From Jiangella endophytica (GTDB taxonomy: Bacteria > Actinomycetota > Actinomycetes > Jiangellales > Jiangellaceae), in the NCBI RefSeq assembly GCF_003427025.1, contig NZ_QVAI01000005.1:62001-126000 (forward strand): a DNA stretch of 64,000 nt, given 5' to 3'. Position numbers and translations under genes: made by a program. This document shows, in pieces, positions 51,187-58,554 of the stretch; the first letter of the stretch is position 1; every line of letters starts with the position of its first letter. Below the pieces are notes generated by a model. It searched no databases. It was not told the DNA's origin and saw only the letters and a list, made by a program, of their open reading frames with translations.

Positions 51187-51729
51187 CTAAGGCTTACCTA
51201 GACCCGCCGCGGCTCGCGGGTCGCAGCTTCGACCTCGCCGAACAGGTCGAGCTGCAGCGGCGCTCCCGCGACTACCGTGTCGGTTGAAGTCGCTGTAGAG
51301 CCACCCGACATCGGCCCGGAGTGGCACACTCCACTCGCGGTTCGCCCACTCGGCGAAGTCGGCGAGGTCGTCGATCGCCTCGCTGTCCAGCTCGGACACG
51401 GGGAGGTGGCCGCGTTGCTCGGCGAGGCGCTCGTCGCTGTAGGCGATGATCTCGACCTGCAGGGCGTCCTCGGTGTTGGTCTCGACGCCGCCGGGCTCGT
51501 TGCGCAGCGCCCGCGAGGACCGGTTGCACGGGAAGTGCTGGCGCCACTGGTGGATCAGCGCGTGGTAGGTCAGCGTCGGAGCAGAGGCGCCGCCGCCGTA
51601 GCCGGGCCACCCACCGGTCTCCGTGGTGTGCCAGACCACCTTGTCCGGGTCGACGAGCGAGCCCGTATACGCGTTGCCGAACCACTGAGCGGTGCGGTTC
51701 GCCCGCGGGTAGTACAGCGCGTTGGCCAT
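51187..51729 (-). CDS. Truncated phage endolysin (N-acetylmuramoyl-L-alanine amidase domain)
   Basis: About 180 residues. The N-terminal amidase core is recognisable: PDKVVWHTTETGGWPGYGGG with the zinc histidine, APTLTYHAL, SSRALRNEPGGVETNTEDALQVEIIAYS and LADFAEWANREWSVPL. After about residue 145 the sequence turns into Ala/Arg-rich frame-shifted coding, so the peptidoglycan-binding part and possibly a zinc ligand are missing. Probably inactive. No holin gene is adjacent. Confidence 0.7.
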   Translation of the reverse strand: MANALYYPRANRTAQWFGNAYTGSLVDPDKVVWHTTETGGWPGYGGGASAPTLTYHALIHQWRQHFPCNRSSRALRNEPGGVETNTEDALQVEIIAYSDERLAEQRGHLPVSELDSEAIDDLADFAEWANREWSVPLRADVGWLYSDFNRHGSRGSAAAARPVRRGRSCDPRAAAGLGKP

Positions 51730-51817
51730 GCCATAAGCGTACAAGCTACGAAGTGCTATGCCGAGCTATAGCGCGGTCGCGCAGTAACACTCTTGGTCCG
51801 ACAGGCGCACAAACAAA

Positions 51818-51844
51818 AACGGCCTCTCACGAGGAGAGGCCGTT
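51818..51844. terminator. Bidirectional hairpin terminator
   Basis: AACGGCCTCTC and GAGAGGCCGTT form an 11-bp stem with a five-base loop, preceded by an A-rich run (51811-51819) that gives a U-run on the minus strand. It separates the endolysin remnant from the NYN gene. The remaining bases from 51745 to 51981 hold nothing else visible. Confidence 0.75.
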
Positions 51845-51981
51845 GGGCCAACAGCCTTTCGGCCGTGGCGAGGTACCTGGAGTGTATGACGTTTCAGCGT
51901 CAGATGTCTAGCGTTCAGTGCGTAGTGGATCTACAGTTTTAGCCACTCTGGCGGGGAGCATACGGGCGAGAGGCTCACATC

Positions 51982-52602
51982 TTGGACAAGCTCATCATGT
52001 ACGTCGACGGCTTCAACCTCTATTACGGCCTGCACGACGCCGCCCGGTGCCGCCTTCTCTGGCTTGACCTCGTCGCACTCGCCCGGTCCTTGCGCCCGCG
52101 CAGCCAGTTGGCGGCCGTGAAGTACTTCACGGCGCCTGTCCTGGGTGAGCCTCAAGCCGCATCTCGTCAGGGCATGTACCAGTCTGCGCTCCTCGCTCAG
52201 AACGGCGACAAGATCGCCATCATCCAAGGGCGCCACCAGAGCGACACCGTGACTTGCCGTGGATGCGGCAAGAGTTGGACCAAGTACGAAGAGAAGGAGA
52301 CCGACGTCAACATCGCGTCCACGCTCGTGTTGGACGCCGCCAAGGGCAACATGACCTCAGCTCTGATCTTGAGCGCCGACAGCGACTTGGTGCCAGGCAT
52401 TAAGGCCGCTCGCGAGCTGGCCCCGCGCAGCTTCTTCGCCGCGGCGTTCCCGCCGAAGCGTCACTCCGACGAGTTGAAGAAGCTCATGTCCGCGTCGTTC
52501 CACATCAACTTGCCGAGAATCAGGGCCGCGCAGCTGCCTGATGTCGTGAAAGACCCTGATAACGGCCGCGAGTACAAGAGGCCGAGGAAGTGGACCATGT
52601 AG
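51982..52602 (+). CDS. NYN-domain (PIN-like nuclease) protein
   Basis: 206 residues. The four-acid PIN-type centre is distributed over LIMYVDGFNLYYG, EKETDVNIASTLVLDA and LILSADSDLVPGI. A CRGCGKSW knuckle suggests one half of a metal site. These LabA/NYN proteins are putative RNases; a C-terminal basic tail (EYKRPRKWTM) could bind RNA. TTG start behind GAGAGG; ATG 52000 would lose the first strand. In a prophage-like context a defence or RNA-processing role is possible but unproven. Confidence 0.78.
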   Translation: MDKLIMYVDGFNLYYGLHDAARCRLLWLDLVALARSLRPRSQLAAVKYFTAPVLGEPQAASRQGMYQSALLAQNGDKIAIIQGRHQSDTVTCRGCGKSWTKYEEKETDVNIASTLVLDAAKGNMTSALILSADSDLVPGIKAARELAPRSFFAAAFPPKRHSDELKKLMSASFHINLPRIRAAQLPDVVKDPDNGREYKRPRKWTM

Positions 52603-52636
52603 GTGCCGGCCGGTTCCAAGCCGCCGGGGCACGCGT

Positions 52637-52798
52637 CTACTCCTCCTCGTCGGCAGGAGTCTGGTCGTCGACGGCGCGTGGCCCAGTCAGGTCGATCACC
52701 TCGAAGTCCTCGGGCTCGAGCTCGTCAGCCCACTTCTCGAATCGCTCAGCGGCGGCCTGGATCTCCTCGTCCGTGTGCCGCTTCCCGTCACCGCTCAT
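52637..52798 (-). CDS. Small acidic protein
   Basis: 53 codons, ATG to TAG: MSGDGKRHTDEEIQAAAERF at the N terminus, then ADELEPEDFEVIDLTGPR and an acidic tail. It has the look of a short phage early or antitoxin-like protein with one amphipathic helix. Convergent with the NYN gene, so not obviously co-transcribed. Function unknown. Confidence 0.5.
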   Translation of the reverse strand: MSGDGKRHTDEEIQAAAERFEKWADELEPEDFEVIDLTGPRAVDDQTPADEEE

Positions 52799-52879
52799 AC
52801 GACCCAGTGTTGCGCGCTATCGGTACCTGCGCGAGAGCAAATGGGGCGGGTTGATCGCCGCCGGGCCGGAGGGGGCCGC

Positions 52880-53110
52880 TCACGCGTCGGGGTGGTCGAT
52901 GGGGAGGCGGTCGGCGTACGCCTTGAGCGACTTCACGACGACCATCCGCCGGTAGCCCTGGTAGACCGACGCGATCTTCTGCTCTTTCACCAACTGGTGC
53001 GCGAAGGCGTACGTGCGGCCCAAGTAGACGGCGGCGTCCTTGATGGCGCAGAACCTCTGGCGCTCAAGCTCCTCGAGGGTCATGCCGCGGGGCTCTCGTG
53101 GCGGTGTCAT
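52880..53110 (-). CDS. Small helix-turn-helix-like protein
   Basis: About 76 residues. RFCAIKDAAVYLGRTYAFAHQLVKEQKIASVYQGYRRMVVVKSL has the pattern of a MerR/excisionase-type winged helix: helix, turn, recognition helix, then a hairpin. It could be an excisionase or transcriptional modulator of the element. ATG 53110 is preferred to the GTG two codons upstream. Confidence 0.55.
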   Translation of the reverse strand: MTPPREPRGMTLEELERQRFCAIKDAAVYLGRTYAFAHQLVKEQKIASVYQGYRRMVVVKSLKAYADRLPIDHPDA

Positions 53111-53176
53111 CAACACGCCATTCTGTCCGGGGTGGTGCGTACGGTGCGGACTCCACCAACCCGAGGGGGGAACCGC

Positions 53177-53485
53177 GTGGCAGAGCTCTGGGCGTTCCAG
53201 GCGAACGAGATCGAGTACTTCGAGGACGACATCGACTTCAAGCAGGACGAGCTCGTGGAGAGCAAGGTGGACGTCGAGCTGCCGTCAGGCGAGATACACA
53301 GGTACCGGGGCGTGAACGGTGGCGGGACGGTCGGCTACACCGTCGGCGACAGCGGCACGCTCATCATCAAGGCGATCAGCCGGGCACAGGCGGTCTACGG
53401 TCCTGCTGGCTGGATCAGGGTGACGGGCGACTCGGTCCAGGCCGGTCCGCCGGGATCTGGCCGCCGATACCTTCCGACGCGCTGA
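53177..53485 (+). CDS. Hypothetical protein
   Basis: A 102-residue protein behind a GGGGGG ribosome-binding stretch. EIEYFEDDIDFKQDELVESKVDVELPSGEIHRYRG suggests an all-beta domain; the C terminus is basic. No domain recognised. Its transcription is ended by the hairpin at 53492-53526. Confidence 0.5.
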   Translation: MAELWAFQANEIEYFEDDIDFKQDELVESKVDVELPSGEIHRYRGVNGGGTVGYTVGDSGTLIIKAISRAQAVYGPAGWIRVTGDSVQAGPPGSGRRYLPTR

Positions 53486-53491
53486 CAATGG

Positions 53492-53526
53492 TGGTGCCCC
53501 GGCCGTTTCGGGCGGCCGGGGCACCA
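53492..53526. terminator. Bidirectional hairpin terminator
   Basis: A 14-bp perfect stem TGGTGCCCCGGCCG with a seven-base loop lies between convergent genes, 6 bp after the stop of the plus-strand hypothetical and 26 bp after that of the minus-strand phage operon. Confidence 0.75.
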
Positions 53527-53552
53527 TGATGTTCTGGCCAAGAAGCTCGTGG

Positions 53553-53714
53553 TCAGACCTGGAGCTTCTTGGCGTGCGCCTCGCGCACCATCACCATGAC
53601 GCGGCCGGCGTGCTTCATGCACAGCAGGATCTCGCCGTCGGGGTCTAGGGCCTCGCCGGTGCACTGCTCGCCGTTGAGGCGCATGTACCGGCACTGGATG
53701 AACGCTGCGGCCAT
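53553..53714 (-). CDS. Small Cys/His protein, possible zinc ribbon
   Basis: 53 residues; Cys8, Cys18, Cys32 and His35 are spaced like a zinc-knuckle (QCRYMRLNGEQCTGE...LLCMKHAG). It is the last gene of the minus-strand replication operon and starts on the previous stop (ATGA). Typical small actinophage protein; function unknown. Confidence 0.55.
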   Translation of the reverse strand: MAAAFIQCRYMRLNGEQCTGEALDPDGEILLCMKHAGRVMVMVREAHAKKLQV

Positions 53715-54100
53715 CAGCGCACCGCCTCGAGAATCCCCAGCGCCGCGATCACGGCGCCGATGCCGCACGCCGCGCCGACCCAAAGACCGAGCAGGTAGTC
53801 GTCGGGGCGGCGCTTGGTGGGGACGAGCACCTTCGTGGGCGTGGTGCCCATCGGGGTCGTGTCGACGGGCGGCGTCACGCCGGCCCGCCCCTCGAGCGCG
53901 GTCACCCGGCGGTCGAGGGCGACGATCAGCTCGGCCTGGTCCTTCTGGCCGGCGTCGAGGTCGTGGATGTCGTCGATGTGACGGTCGACCGTCATGCCGA
54001 GGCTGCCCCACGGAGTGAGCGTGACACCGTCGGGCTCCAACCAGGACGCGGGCAGCTCGTCGGACAGCTGGGCCGGGGTCGGCTTGGTGGGTTCAGTCAT
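53714..54100 (-). CDS. Membrane-anchored coiled-coil protein
   Basis: 128 residues. A short N-terminal domain, a heptad-like helix (IDDIHDLDAGQKDQAELIVALDRRVTALEGR), a linker, and one transmembrane segment (DYLLGLWVGAACGIGAVIAALGIL). Holin-like or DUF2746-like proteins of actinophages share this layout, but no specific family is certain. Second from last in the minus-strand operon. Confidence 0.5.
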   Translation of the reverse strand: MTEPTKPTPAQLSDELPASWLEPDGVTLTPWGSLGMTVDRHIDDIHDLDAGQKDQAELIVALDRRVTALEGRAGVTPPVDTTPMGTTPTKVLVPTKRRPDDYLLGLWVGAACGIGAVIAALGILEAVR

Positions 54101-54114
54101 GCTGAAGTCGTCTC

Positions 54115-54648
54115 CTAGATGGTCTTGACGACATCGCCCAGGGCGGACATGTCGCGGGGCTTGAGTTCTTCGATGGCGGCGACGGGCTCCGCGCCGGGCC
54201 ACGGTGCGAGGGTCTGCGCCCAGATGCCGTCACCGGCGGCCTGGACCTCGTCCATGTCGCGCAGTAAGACGTCGGTCGGCGGGTCTGGCACGAGTTGCCC
54301 ATCGGCGATGGCGCGCAGCGTCTCGTCGCGCCACTCCACGTAGGCGCGCCACTTCTCGGCGTCCTCGGGGATCGGGTAGCCGGAGCCGTCGACGAGCTCA
54401 GGTGGTGCGGCCGGCAGGGGGATCCGCGCCCGCCTGGTGCGTCGCAGCAGGGTGACGAAGTCGACGATGTCGGCGGGCATGAGCCAGGCACGCGACTTGC
54501 GGTAGTGGCCGAGGACGGCGGCCTTGGCGTCGTCGAGCCGGATGTCCGTGAGTACGGCCTCCCACGCGGCGATGTCGGCCTCACCGACCGTGCGACGGTC
54601 GAAGCTCTGGACCATCGCAAGGATGGTCGCGGTCTCGGACTTGTTCAC
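54115..54648 (-). CDS. Phage replication-associated protein (helicase-loader-like)
   Basis: 177 residues. AMVQSFDRRTVGEADIAAWEAVL, DDAKAAVLGHYRKSRAWLMPADIVDFV corresponds to the N-terminal domain of a family found next to DnaD-like initiators in actinophages, probably loading replicative helicase. GTG start with AGGAGGG, overlapping the upstream initiator stop by four bases. Confidence 0.65.
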   Translation of the reverse strand: MNKSETATILAMVQSFDRRTVGEADIAAWEAVLTDIRLDDAKAAVLGHYRKSRAWLMPADIVDFVTLLRRTRRARIPLPAAPPELVDGSGYPIPEDAEKWRAYVEWRDETLRAIADGQLVPDPPTDVLLRDMDEVQAAGDGIWAQTLAPWPGAEPVAAIEELKPRDMSALGDVVKTI

Positions 54649-55466
54649 TGTCCCTCCTGGGCGTACCTCGCGGCGAGCGCGAGGGTGTCGCTGACGCGCT
54701 GGTCGGTGGTGCTTGGGCGGCCGCGGGTGGGGCCCGGCGCGCCGGCCTGCTGGACGAAGCTGTGGAGCGTCGACGGGTGCGGGCGCTTCTCGTCCCACAA
54801 CTGGAGGCCGCGACGGACGCGGTCGTACGGGATGCCCTCGGCGAGGAGGTTGCCGACGTTCTTGGCGATCTGGCCCTTGGTCCGACTGTCGGGCTTGTCG
54901 TCGACGCTGCGGTGGTCGATCCATTCGGCGATGAGGTCCCGGGCAGTCGGTTCGGACTCGACGATCTCGGCGTCGACGACGTCGGCCGGGAGCGCCAGCT
55001 CCGAACCGGACGGTTCCTTGGACGGTTCTATGGACGGTTCCAAGGACGGTTCTTCCTTATATGGGGCGTCGTTCGCTGCGGGGTCGGCTGTCGTTTGCTG
55101 CGGGGTCAGGGCGTCGTTTGCTGCGGGGTCCGACGTCGTTTCCTGCGGGGGCGCAGAATCTGCGGGGGGCACATCCTGCGGGGTCGAGGGCGCAGCTTCC
55201 GCGGGGTCCATGACGACGCGATAGCGGTTGTGGCGGTACGGCCCGGTGCCGTACTCGACCACCAGCTCGCCGATCTCCACGAGCCTCTTGATGGCGCCCT
55301 GGACGGCTCGCTCGGACATGCCGGCCTTCTGGCGGAGCTCGGCGATGCTGGGCCAGGCGTTGCCGCCGTCGGCGCTCGCGCAGTCCGCGATGGAGAGCAG
55401 CACCAGCCGCTCGCCCATACGGCTGCGGGAGTGCTGGAGCACCCAGGACATGACCTTGATGCTCAC
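54645..55466 (-). CDS. Helix-turn-helix phage replication initiator (DnaD-like)
   Basis: 273 residues. A winged helix at residues 15-70 (ADGGNAWPSIAELRQKAGMSERAVQGAIKRLVEIGEL), then a low-complexity Pro/Glu/Ser linker with repeated DPAAND and PSLEPSIEPSKEPS units. The C-terminal helical domain runs from TARDLIAEWIDHR. The repeated DPAAND/QQTT units in the linker suggest tandem duplication. It is coupled to the loader gene, together a small phage replication module. Confidence 0.72.
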   Translation of the reverse strand: MSIKVMSWVLQHSRSRMGERLVLLSIADCASADGGNAWPSIAELRQKAGMSERAVQGAIKRLVEIGELVVEYGTGPYRHNRYRVVMDPAEAAPSTPQDVPPADSAPPQETTSDPAANDALTPQQTTADPAANDAPYKEEPSLEPSIEPSKEPSGSELALPADVVDAEIVESEPTARDLIAEWIDHRSVDDKPDSRTKGQIAKNVGNLLAEGIPYDRVRRGLQLWDEKRPHPSTLHSFVQQAGAPGPTRGRPSTTDQRVSDTLALAARYAQEGQ

Positions 55467-55669
55467 GACCTGGTGACCCGCGTCTGCTGCTCGATGTACG
55501 CCAGCAGGTCATCGCTGCGAATCCGGAGCTTGGACCGCCGCGAGCCCGGTCGCGAGATGTCAACGGCGCGCAGCACGCCGTCGGCGACCAGCCGATAGAC
55601 CGAGTTCTCGGAGCAGCCGAGGACGTCGGTGCCGGCGGCCTTGGGCGTGTACAGCCGGATGGTCGTCAT
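55463..55669 (-). CDS. Excisionase-type helix-turn-helix protein
   Basis: 68 residues with a MerR/HTH_17 fold: YTPKAAGTDVLGCSENSVYRLVADGVLRAVDISRPG, RSKLRIRSDDLLAYIEQQTR. Excisionases and small DNA-binding phage proteins share this. With an integrase on the same element it is the best excisionase candidate. Overlaps both neighbours by four bases. Confidence 0.7.
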   Translation of the reverse strand: MTTIRLYTPKAAGTDVLGCSENSVYRLVADGVLRAVDISRPGSRRSKLRIRSDDLLAYIEQQTRVTRS

Positions 55670-55947
55670 CGGACCGTCACCGCCTCGCCGTCGGCCACGA
55701 GCTCGAACACATCCTCGTGCCGCCAGTGCCGCGGGAGCTGGCACAGGATGGCCGCCATCAGCCGCTCCCCAGGCGCTGTCTGGCCGGTGACGGCCCTCGA
55801 CAGCGTCGTGTTGCTCACGCCGAGCGCGGTGGAGGCCGCGTAGTAGCTCGGCCACCCCATCTCCTCGGCGATGCGTTCCCAGGCACCAGCGCGGAACCGG
55901 AAGTGGACCGCCGTCTGCGTCTGGCGCAAGGTGTGCTCTGCGCTCAT
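55666..55947 (-). CDS. Cro-like helix-turn-helix protein
   Basis: 93 residues; WERIAEEMGWPSYYAASTALGVSNTTLSRAVTGQTAPGERLMAAIL is an XRE-type HTH. It is the first gene of the minus-strand early operon, divergent from the XRE repressor across a 215-bp space, the layout of a phage cro/cI switch. Confidence 0.72.
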   Translation of the reverse strand: MSAEHTLRQTQTAVHFRFRAGAWERIAEEMGWPSYYAASTALGVSNTTLSRAVTGQTAPGERLMAAILCQLPRHWRHEDVFELVADGEAVTVR

Positions 55948-55998
55948 GCAGACCAGTAGACCATGCGCCGATGCAGATCACAAACTGGCAGATCCTGC

Positions 55999-56018
55999 AT
56001 GAGTGCACGAACACTCAT
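55999..56018. promoter_or_regulatory. Candidate operator in the repressor/Cro intergenic region
   Basis: ATGAGTG-CACGAA-CACTCAT is a 7-bp inverted repeat; two GCAGATC direct repeats lie just to its left, and GCAGA/TCTGC partly extends the symmetry. Its position about 50 bp upstream of the Cro-like start suits an early-gene operator for the repressor at 56163. Confidence 0.5.
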
Positions 56019-56162
56019 CTGCCTCCTGCCTCGATAGATATCGCATTGCGCGTGAGCAGGATTAATGTGCACTGATGCATTCGATCGACCCGAGTGCTTG
56101 CGCATGCACGGCCGGGCGCTGTACGTTGTGCGTGGACGCAATGTCGAGGACAGGGAGCGAGT

Positions 56163-56702
56163 GTGGCCAGGCAGCCGGACCCCGCAGTCACGTTCAGCCA
56201 GTGGCTGGCCGTGCAGATGCGCGCCTTCGGCTACGAGAGTGATCTGGCCCTGGCGAGCGAGCTCGAGGTGAACGGGTCCACGGTTGGCCGCTGGCGGCAC
56301 GGCAAGGCCACGCCCGACGTCGCTCAGCTGCGCAAGCTGGCTGACCTCTTCCGGACCCCGCTGCCGCGCCTGTTGGTGCTCGCCGGCCACATGACGTCCG
56401 AGGAACTGGGCGGCGCTGAGCCGCCAGAGGTCGAGCAGGTCGTCGATCCGACCGTCGAGCTGATCAGCCGTGCGACGATCGCGCCGGAGATGCGCCGCGT
56501 GCTGCTACAGGAGTGGCACCGACAGCTGCACCGCAGCCGCGCACAGATGAAGCAGCTTGTGAACGTCGCCGAGGGACGCCTCGATGTCGACTGGTACGAC
56601 CCTGAGCACGAGCACGACGAATTCATCACAGTCCTGATGGCCGCGGCGCGGGAGTTCGGACGCCTGCGCCAGGCCGACACGCATGGGGGAGGCAATGCGT
56701 AA
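56163..56702 (+). CDS. XRE-family phage repressor-like protein
   Basis: 179 residues. N-terminal HTH (FSQWLAVQMRAFGYESDLALASELEVNGSTVGRWRHGKATPDVAQLRKLADLF) and a helical C-terminal domain; no Ser-Lys LexA-type peptidase pair is seen. GTG start behind GGGAG. It is divergent from the Cro-like gene and lies upstream of a membrane protein gene and the integrase, so it likely controls lysogeny or maintenance. Confidence 0.75.
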   Translation: MARQPDPAVTFSQWLAVQMRAFGYESDLALASELEVNGSTVGRWRHGKATPDVAQLRKLADLFRTPLPRLLVLAGHMTSEELGGAEPPEVEQVVDPTVELISRATIAPEMRRVLLQEWHRQLHRSRAQMKQLVNVAEGRLDVDWYDPEHEHDEFITVLMAAAREFGRLRQADTHGGGNA

Positions 56703-57243
56703 GCTCGACAGCACCTACCGTATCCGGTACGAGATCGCACACAGCCTGCGAGCGGCTCTCCAGGTCTATCGTCGCAACCTGCCGCTGTGGATCGCGATCT
56801 ACGTGCTGATGGGTGCACTGACATTCGCAGGAATCTTCTTCCTGGGGACCGGCTGGCAGCTCATCTACGTATTCGTCGCCGCTGTATCCACCTCGTTCCT
56901 GGCGGGGACGATCATGCACGGGGTCGTCCGGGAACGCGTGCGGCGCACGGGCTGGCGCCACGGCTTGAGTGACATGGCGTGCGGCCGCGACTTCAACCCG
57001 GCCCCCGGTGCCCGACTGCCGCGCCGATACCTGGCTGGTCCGCTCGCGATGCCGAGTGCGTCGAGGGTGTACAAGGCTGCGTACGCGTCAGCGATCCTGG
57101 ACCTCCACCGCGGGAAGGAGCCCGAGGAGCTCGACGGCGACGACCTGGCGCGGGCGAACTACTACTTCGAGAACGCCGACCGCATGATGGCCGAGATCAA
57201 GGCCGAGCGTCGCCAGCGGGACGGCCAAGATGTACATCCGTAA
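56695..57243 (+). CDS. Two-helix membrane protein between repressor and integrase
   Basis: About 182 residues with two adjacent hydrophobic helices (PLWIAIYVLMGALTFAGIFFL, WQLIYVFVAAVSTSFLAGTI) and a soluble basic C-terminal domain (DLHRGKEPEELDGDDLARANYYFENADRMMAEIK). The start is ambiguous (56683 or 56695). It overlaps the repressor at its 5' end and the integrase at its 3' end. Position in the immunity region suggests a superinfection-exclusion or maintenance factor; function not known. Confidence 0.55.
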   Translation: MRKLDSTYRIRYEIAHSLRAALQVYRRNLPLWIAIYVLMGALTFAGIFFLGTGWQLIYVFVAAVSTSFLAGTIMHGVVRERVRRTGWRHGLSDMACGRDFNPAPGARLPRRYLAGPLAMPSASRVYKAAYASAILDLHRGKEPEELDGDDLARANYYFENADRMMAEIKAERRQRDGQDVHP

Positions 57244-58381
57244 GCTGCCGTCGGGGAAGTGGCAGGCCACCGTCCGGATGCCGAACGGGAAGAAGGTCAC
57301 CTCGACCGACCCGTTGAAGAGCGTCGCCAGGAAGTGGGCCACCGAGCTGGAGGCGCAGTACAACCGCGGTGAGGTCCGGGACCCCCGAGTCGGCGAGATC
57401 CGCGTGGAGGAGTGGCACGACCGCGTCAGTGCGGCCCGCGTGCTCGATACCCCCACGAAGAAGAACGCCTCCCTCTGGCGCACGCACTGCGAGGACCGCT
57501 GGGGCACCTGGCCAATGAACGCGGTGACGCGGATGGAGGCCCAGGAGTGGGTCAACGACCTGGTGGAGACTCGCCGCGCCCGCCACAAAGGGCGCGACGT
57601 CTCGATCGACGATGACGATGTCCCTACGCTCTCGGCGGCGACGGTCCGTGACATCGTGTTCCTCATGGGCGGGCTGTACAAGGCCGCGATGAAGGAGCAC
57701 CCGCCCATCGTGCTAACCAACCCGTTCGCGGACCTCGAGCTGCCGAAGCGGTCCGCCTGGGCCATCGAGTTCTACGAGCGCGACGAGGCCGGGGCCCTGT
57801 ACGACGCATTCACGGATGTCGCCCACCGCACCCTGGTGGAGTTGGGCATGGACGTCGGCCTGCGGCCCGGCGAGATCTACGGTCTGCACGGGCACCGGGT
57901 GGACTGGATACGCGGCAAGATCCACGTCACGCACGTCATGACCCGCGACGGCCTTCGCGAGTACCCCAAGTCGATGATGTCCCGGCGCACCGTACCGGTC
58001 CCGCCCGGGACGCTGGAGCGCATGAGCACGCTCATGGTCGGCCGACCGCGCACCGCGCTGGTGTTCACCGCGCCGGCCGGTGGCCCCATCGACGACGGCG
58101 ACTTCCGGAACCGCATCTGGTACCCGGCCGTCGAGGCGTCCGGCATCCGCCGGTTCCCGCCGCGGATCATGCGGCACACGGCCGCCAGTTGGCTCGTGCA
58201 GGACGGTGTGCCGCTGTACGACGTGCAGGCGTTGCTGGGCCACGAGGACTACGCCACGACGCAGCGGTACGCCCATCTGCAGCCGGATGCCCACAGCCGC
58301 GTGGCGGAGTCCTGGGCGCGCCGTTCTGGCGCTCCTGGCGCACGTGGGGCGCACGAGCAGCAGGAAGGCGGCTCCCGATGA
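57230..58381 (+). CDS. int: Tyrosine-family site-specific integrase
   Basis: 383 residues: an N-terminal AP2-like arm-binding region, core-binding domain, and a catalytic domain with R212 (VGLRPGE), K247 (YPKS), R315 in RIMRHTAAS, H338 (LLGHEDY) and nucleophile Y347 (RYAHL). The first box-II residue is R312 rather than His. It reads toward the intact tRNA-Pro and ends 25 bp from its 3' end, so it is the enzyme that recombined attP with tRNA-Pro. Confidence 0.92.
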   Translation: MYIRKLPSGKWQATVRMPNGKKVTSTDPLKSVARKWATELEAQYNRGEVRDPRVGEIRVEEWHDRVSAARVLDTPTKKNASLWRTHCEDRWGTWPMNAVTRMEAQEWVNDLVETRRARHKGRDVSIDDDDVPTLSAATVRDIVFLMGGLYKAAMKEHPPIVLTNPFADLELPKRSAWAIEFYERDEAGALYDAFTDVAHRTLVELGMDVGLRPGEIYGLHGHRVDWIRGKIHVTHVMTRDGLREYPKSMMSRRTVPVPPGTLERMSTLMVGRPRTALVFTAPAGGPIDDGDFRNRIWYPAVEASGIRRFPPRIMRHTAASWLVQDGVPLYDVQALLGHEDYATTQRYAHLQPDAHSRVAESWARRSGAPGARGAHEQQEGGSR

Positions 58382-58404
58382 ACCGGAAACCGCCTCTGAC
58401 CTGC

Positions 58405-58479
<75 letters not shown>

Positions 58480-58554
58480 AAGTGCTGAGTCAGCATATCC
58501 GAGCCGGGCGCAGGATCGAAATCCGGTTCAGCACTCGGTCAGGCCGGCAGGAGG

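Noticed and set aside
55021-55200. Short repeats in the replication initiator gene as a possible CRISPR or iteron array
   Set aside because: The units are in frame and encode a repeated DPAAND-type protein linker; spacing is irregular and they lie inside the coding sequence.
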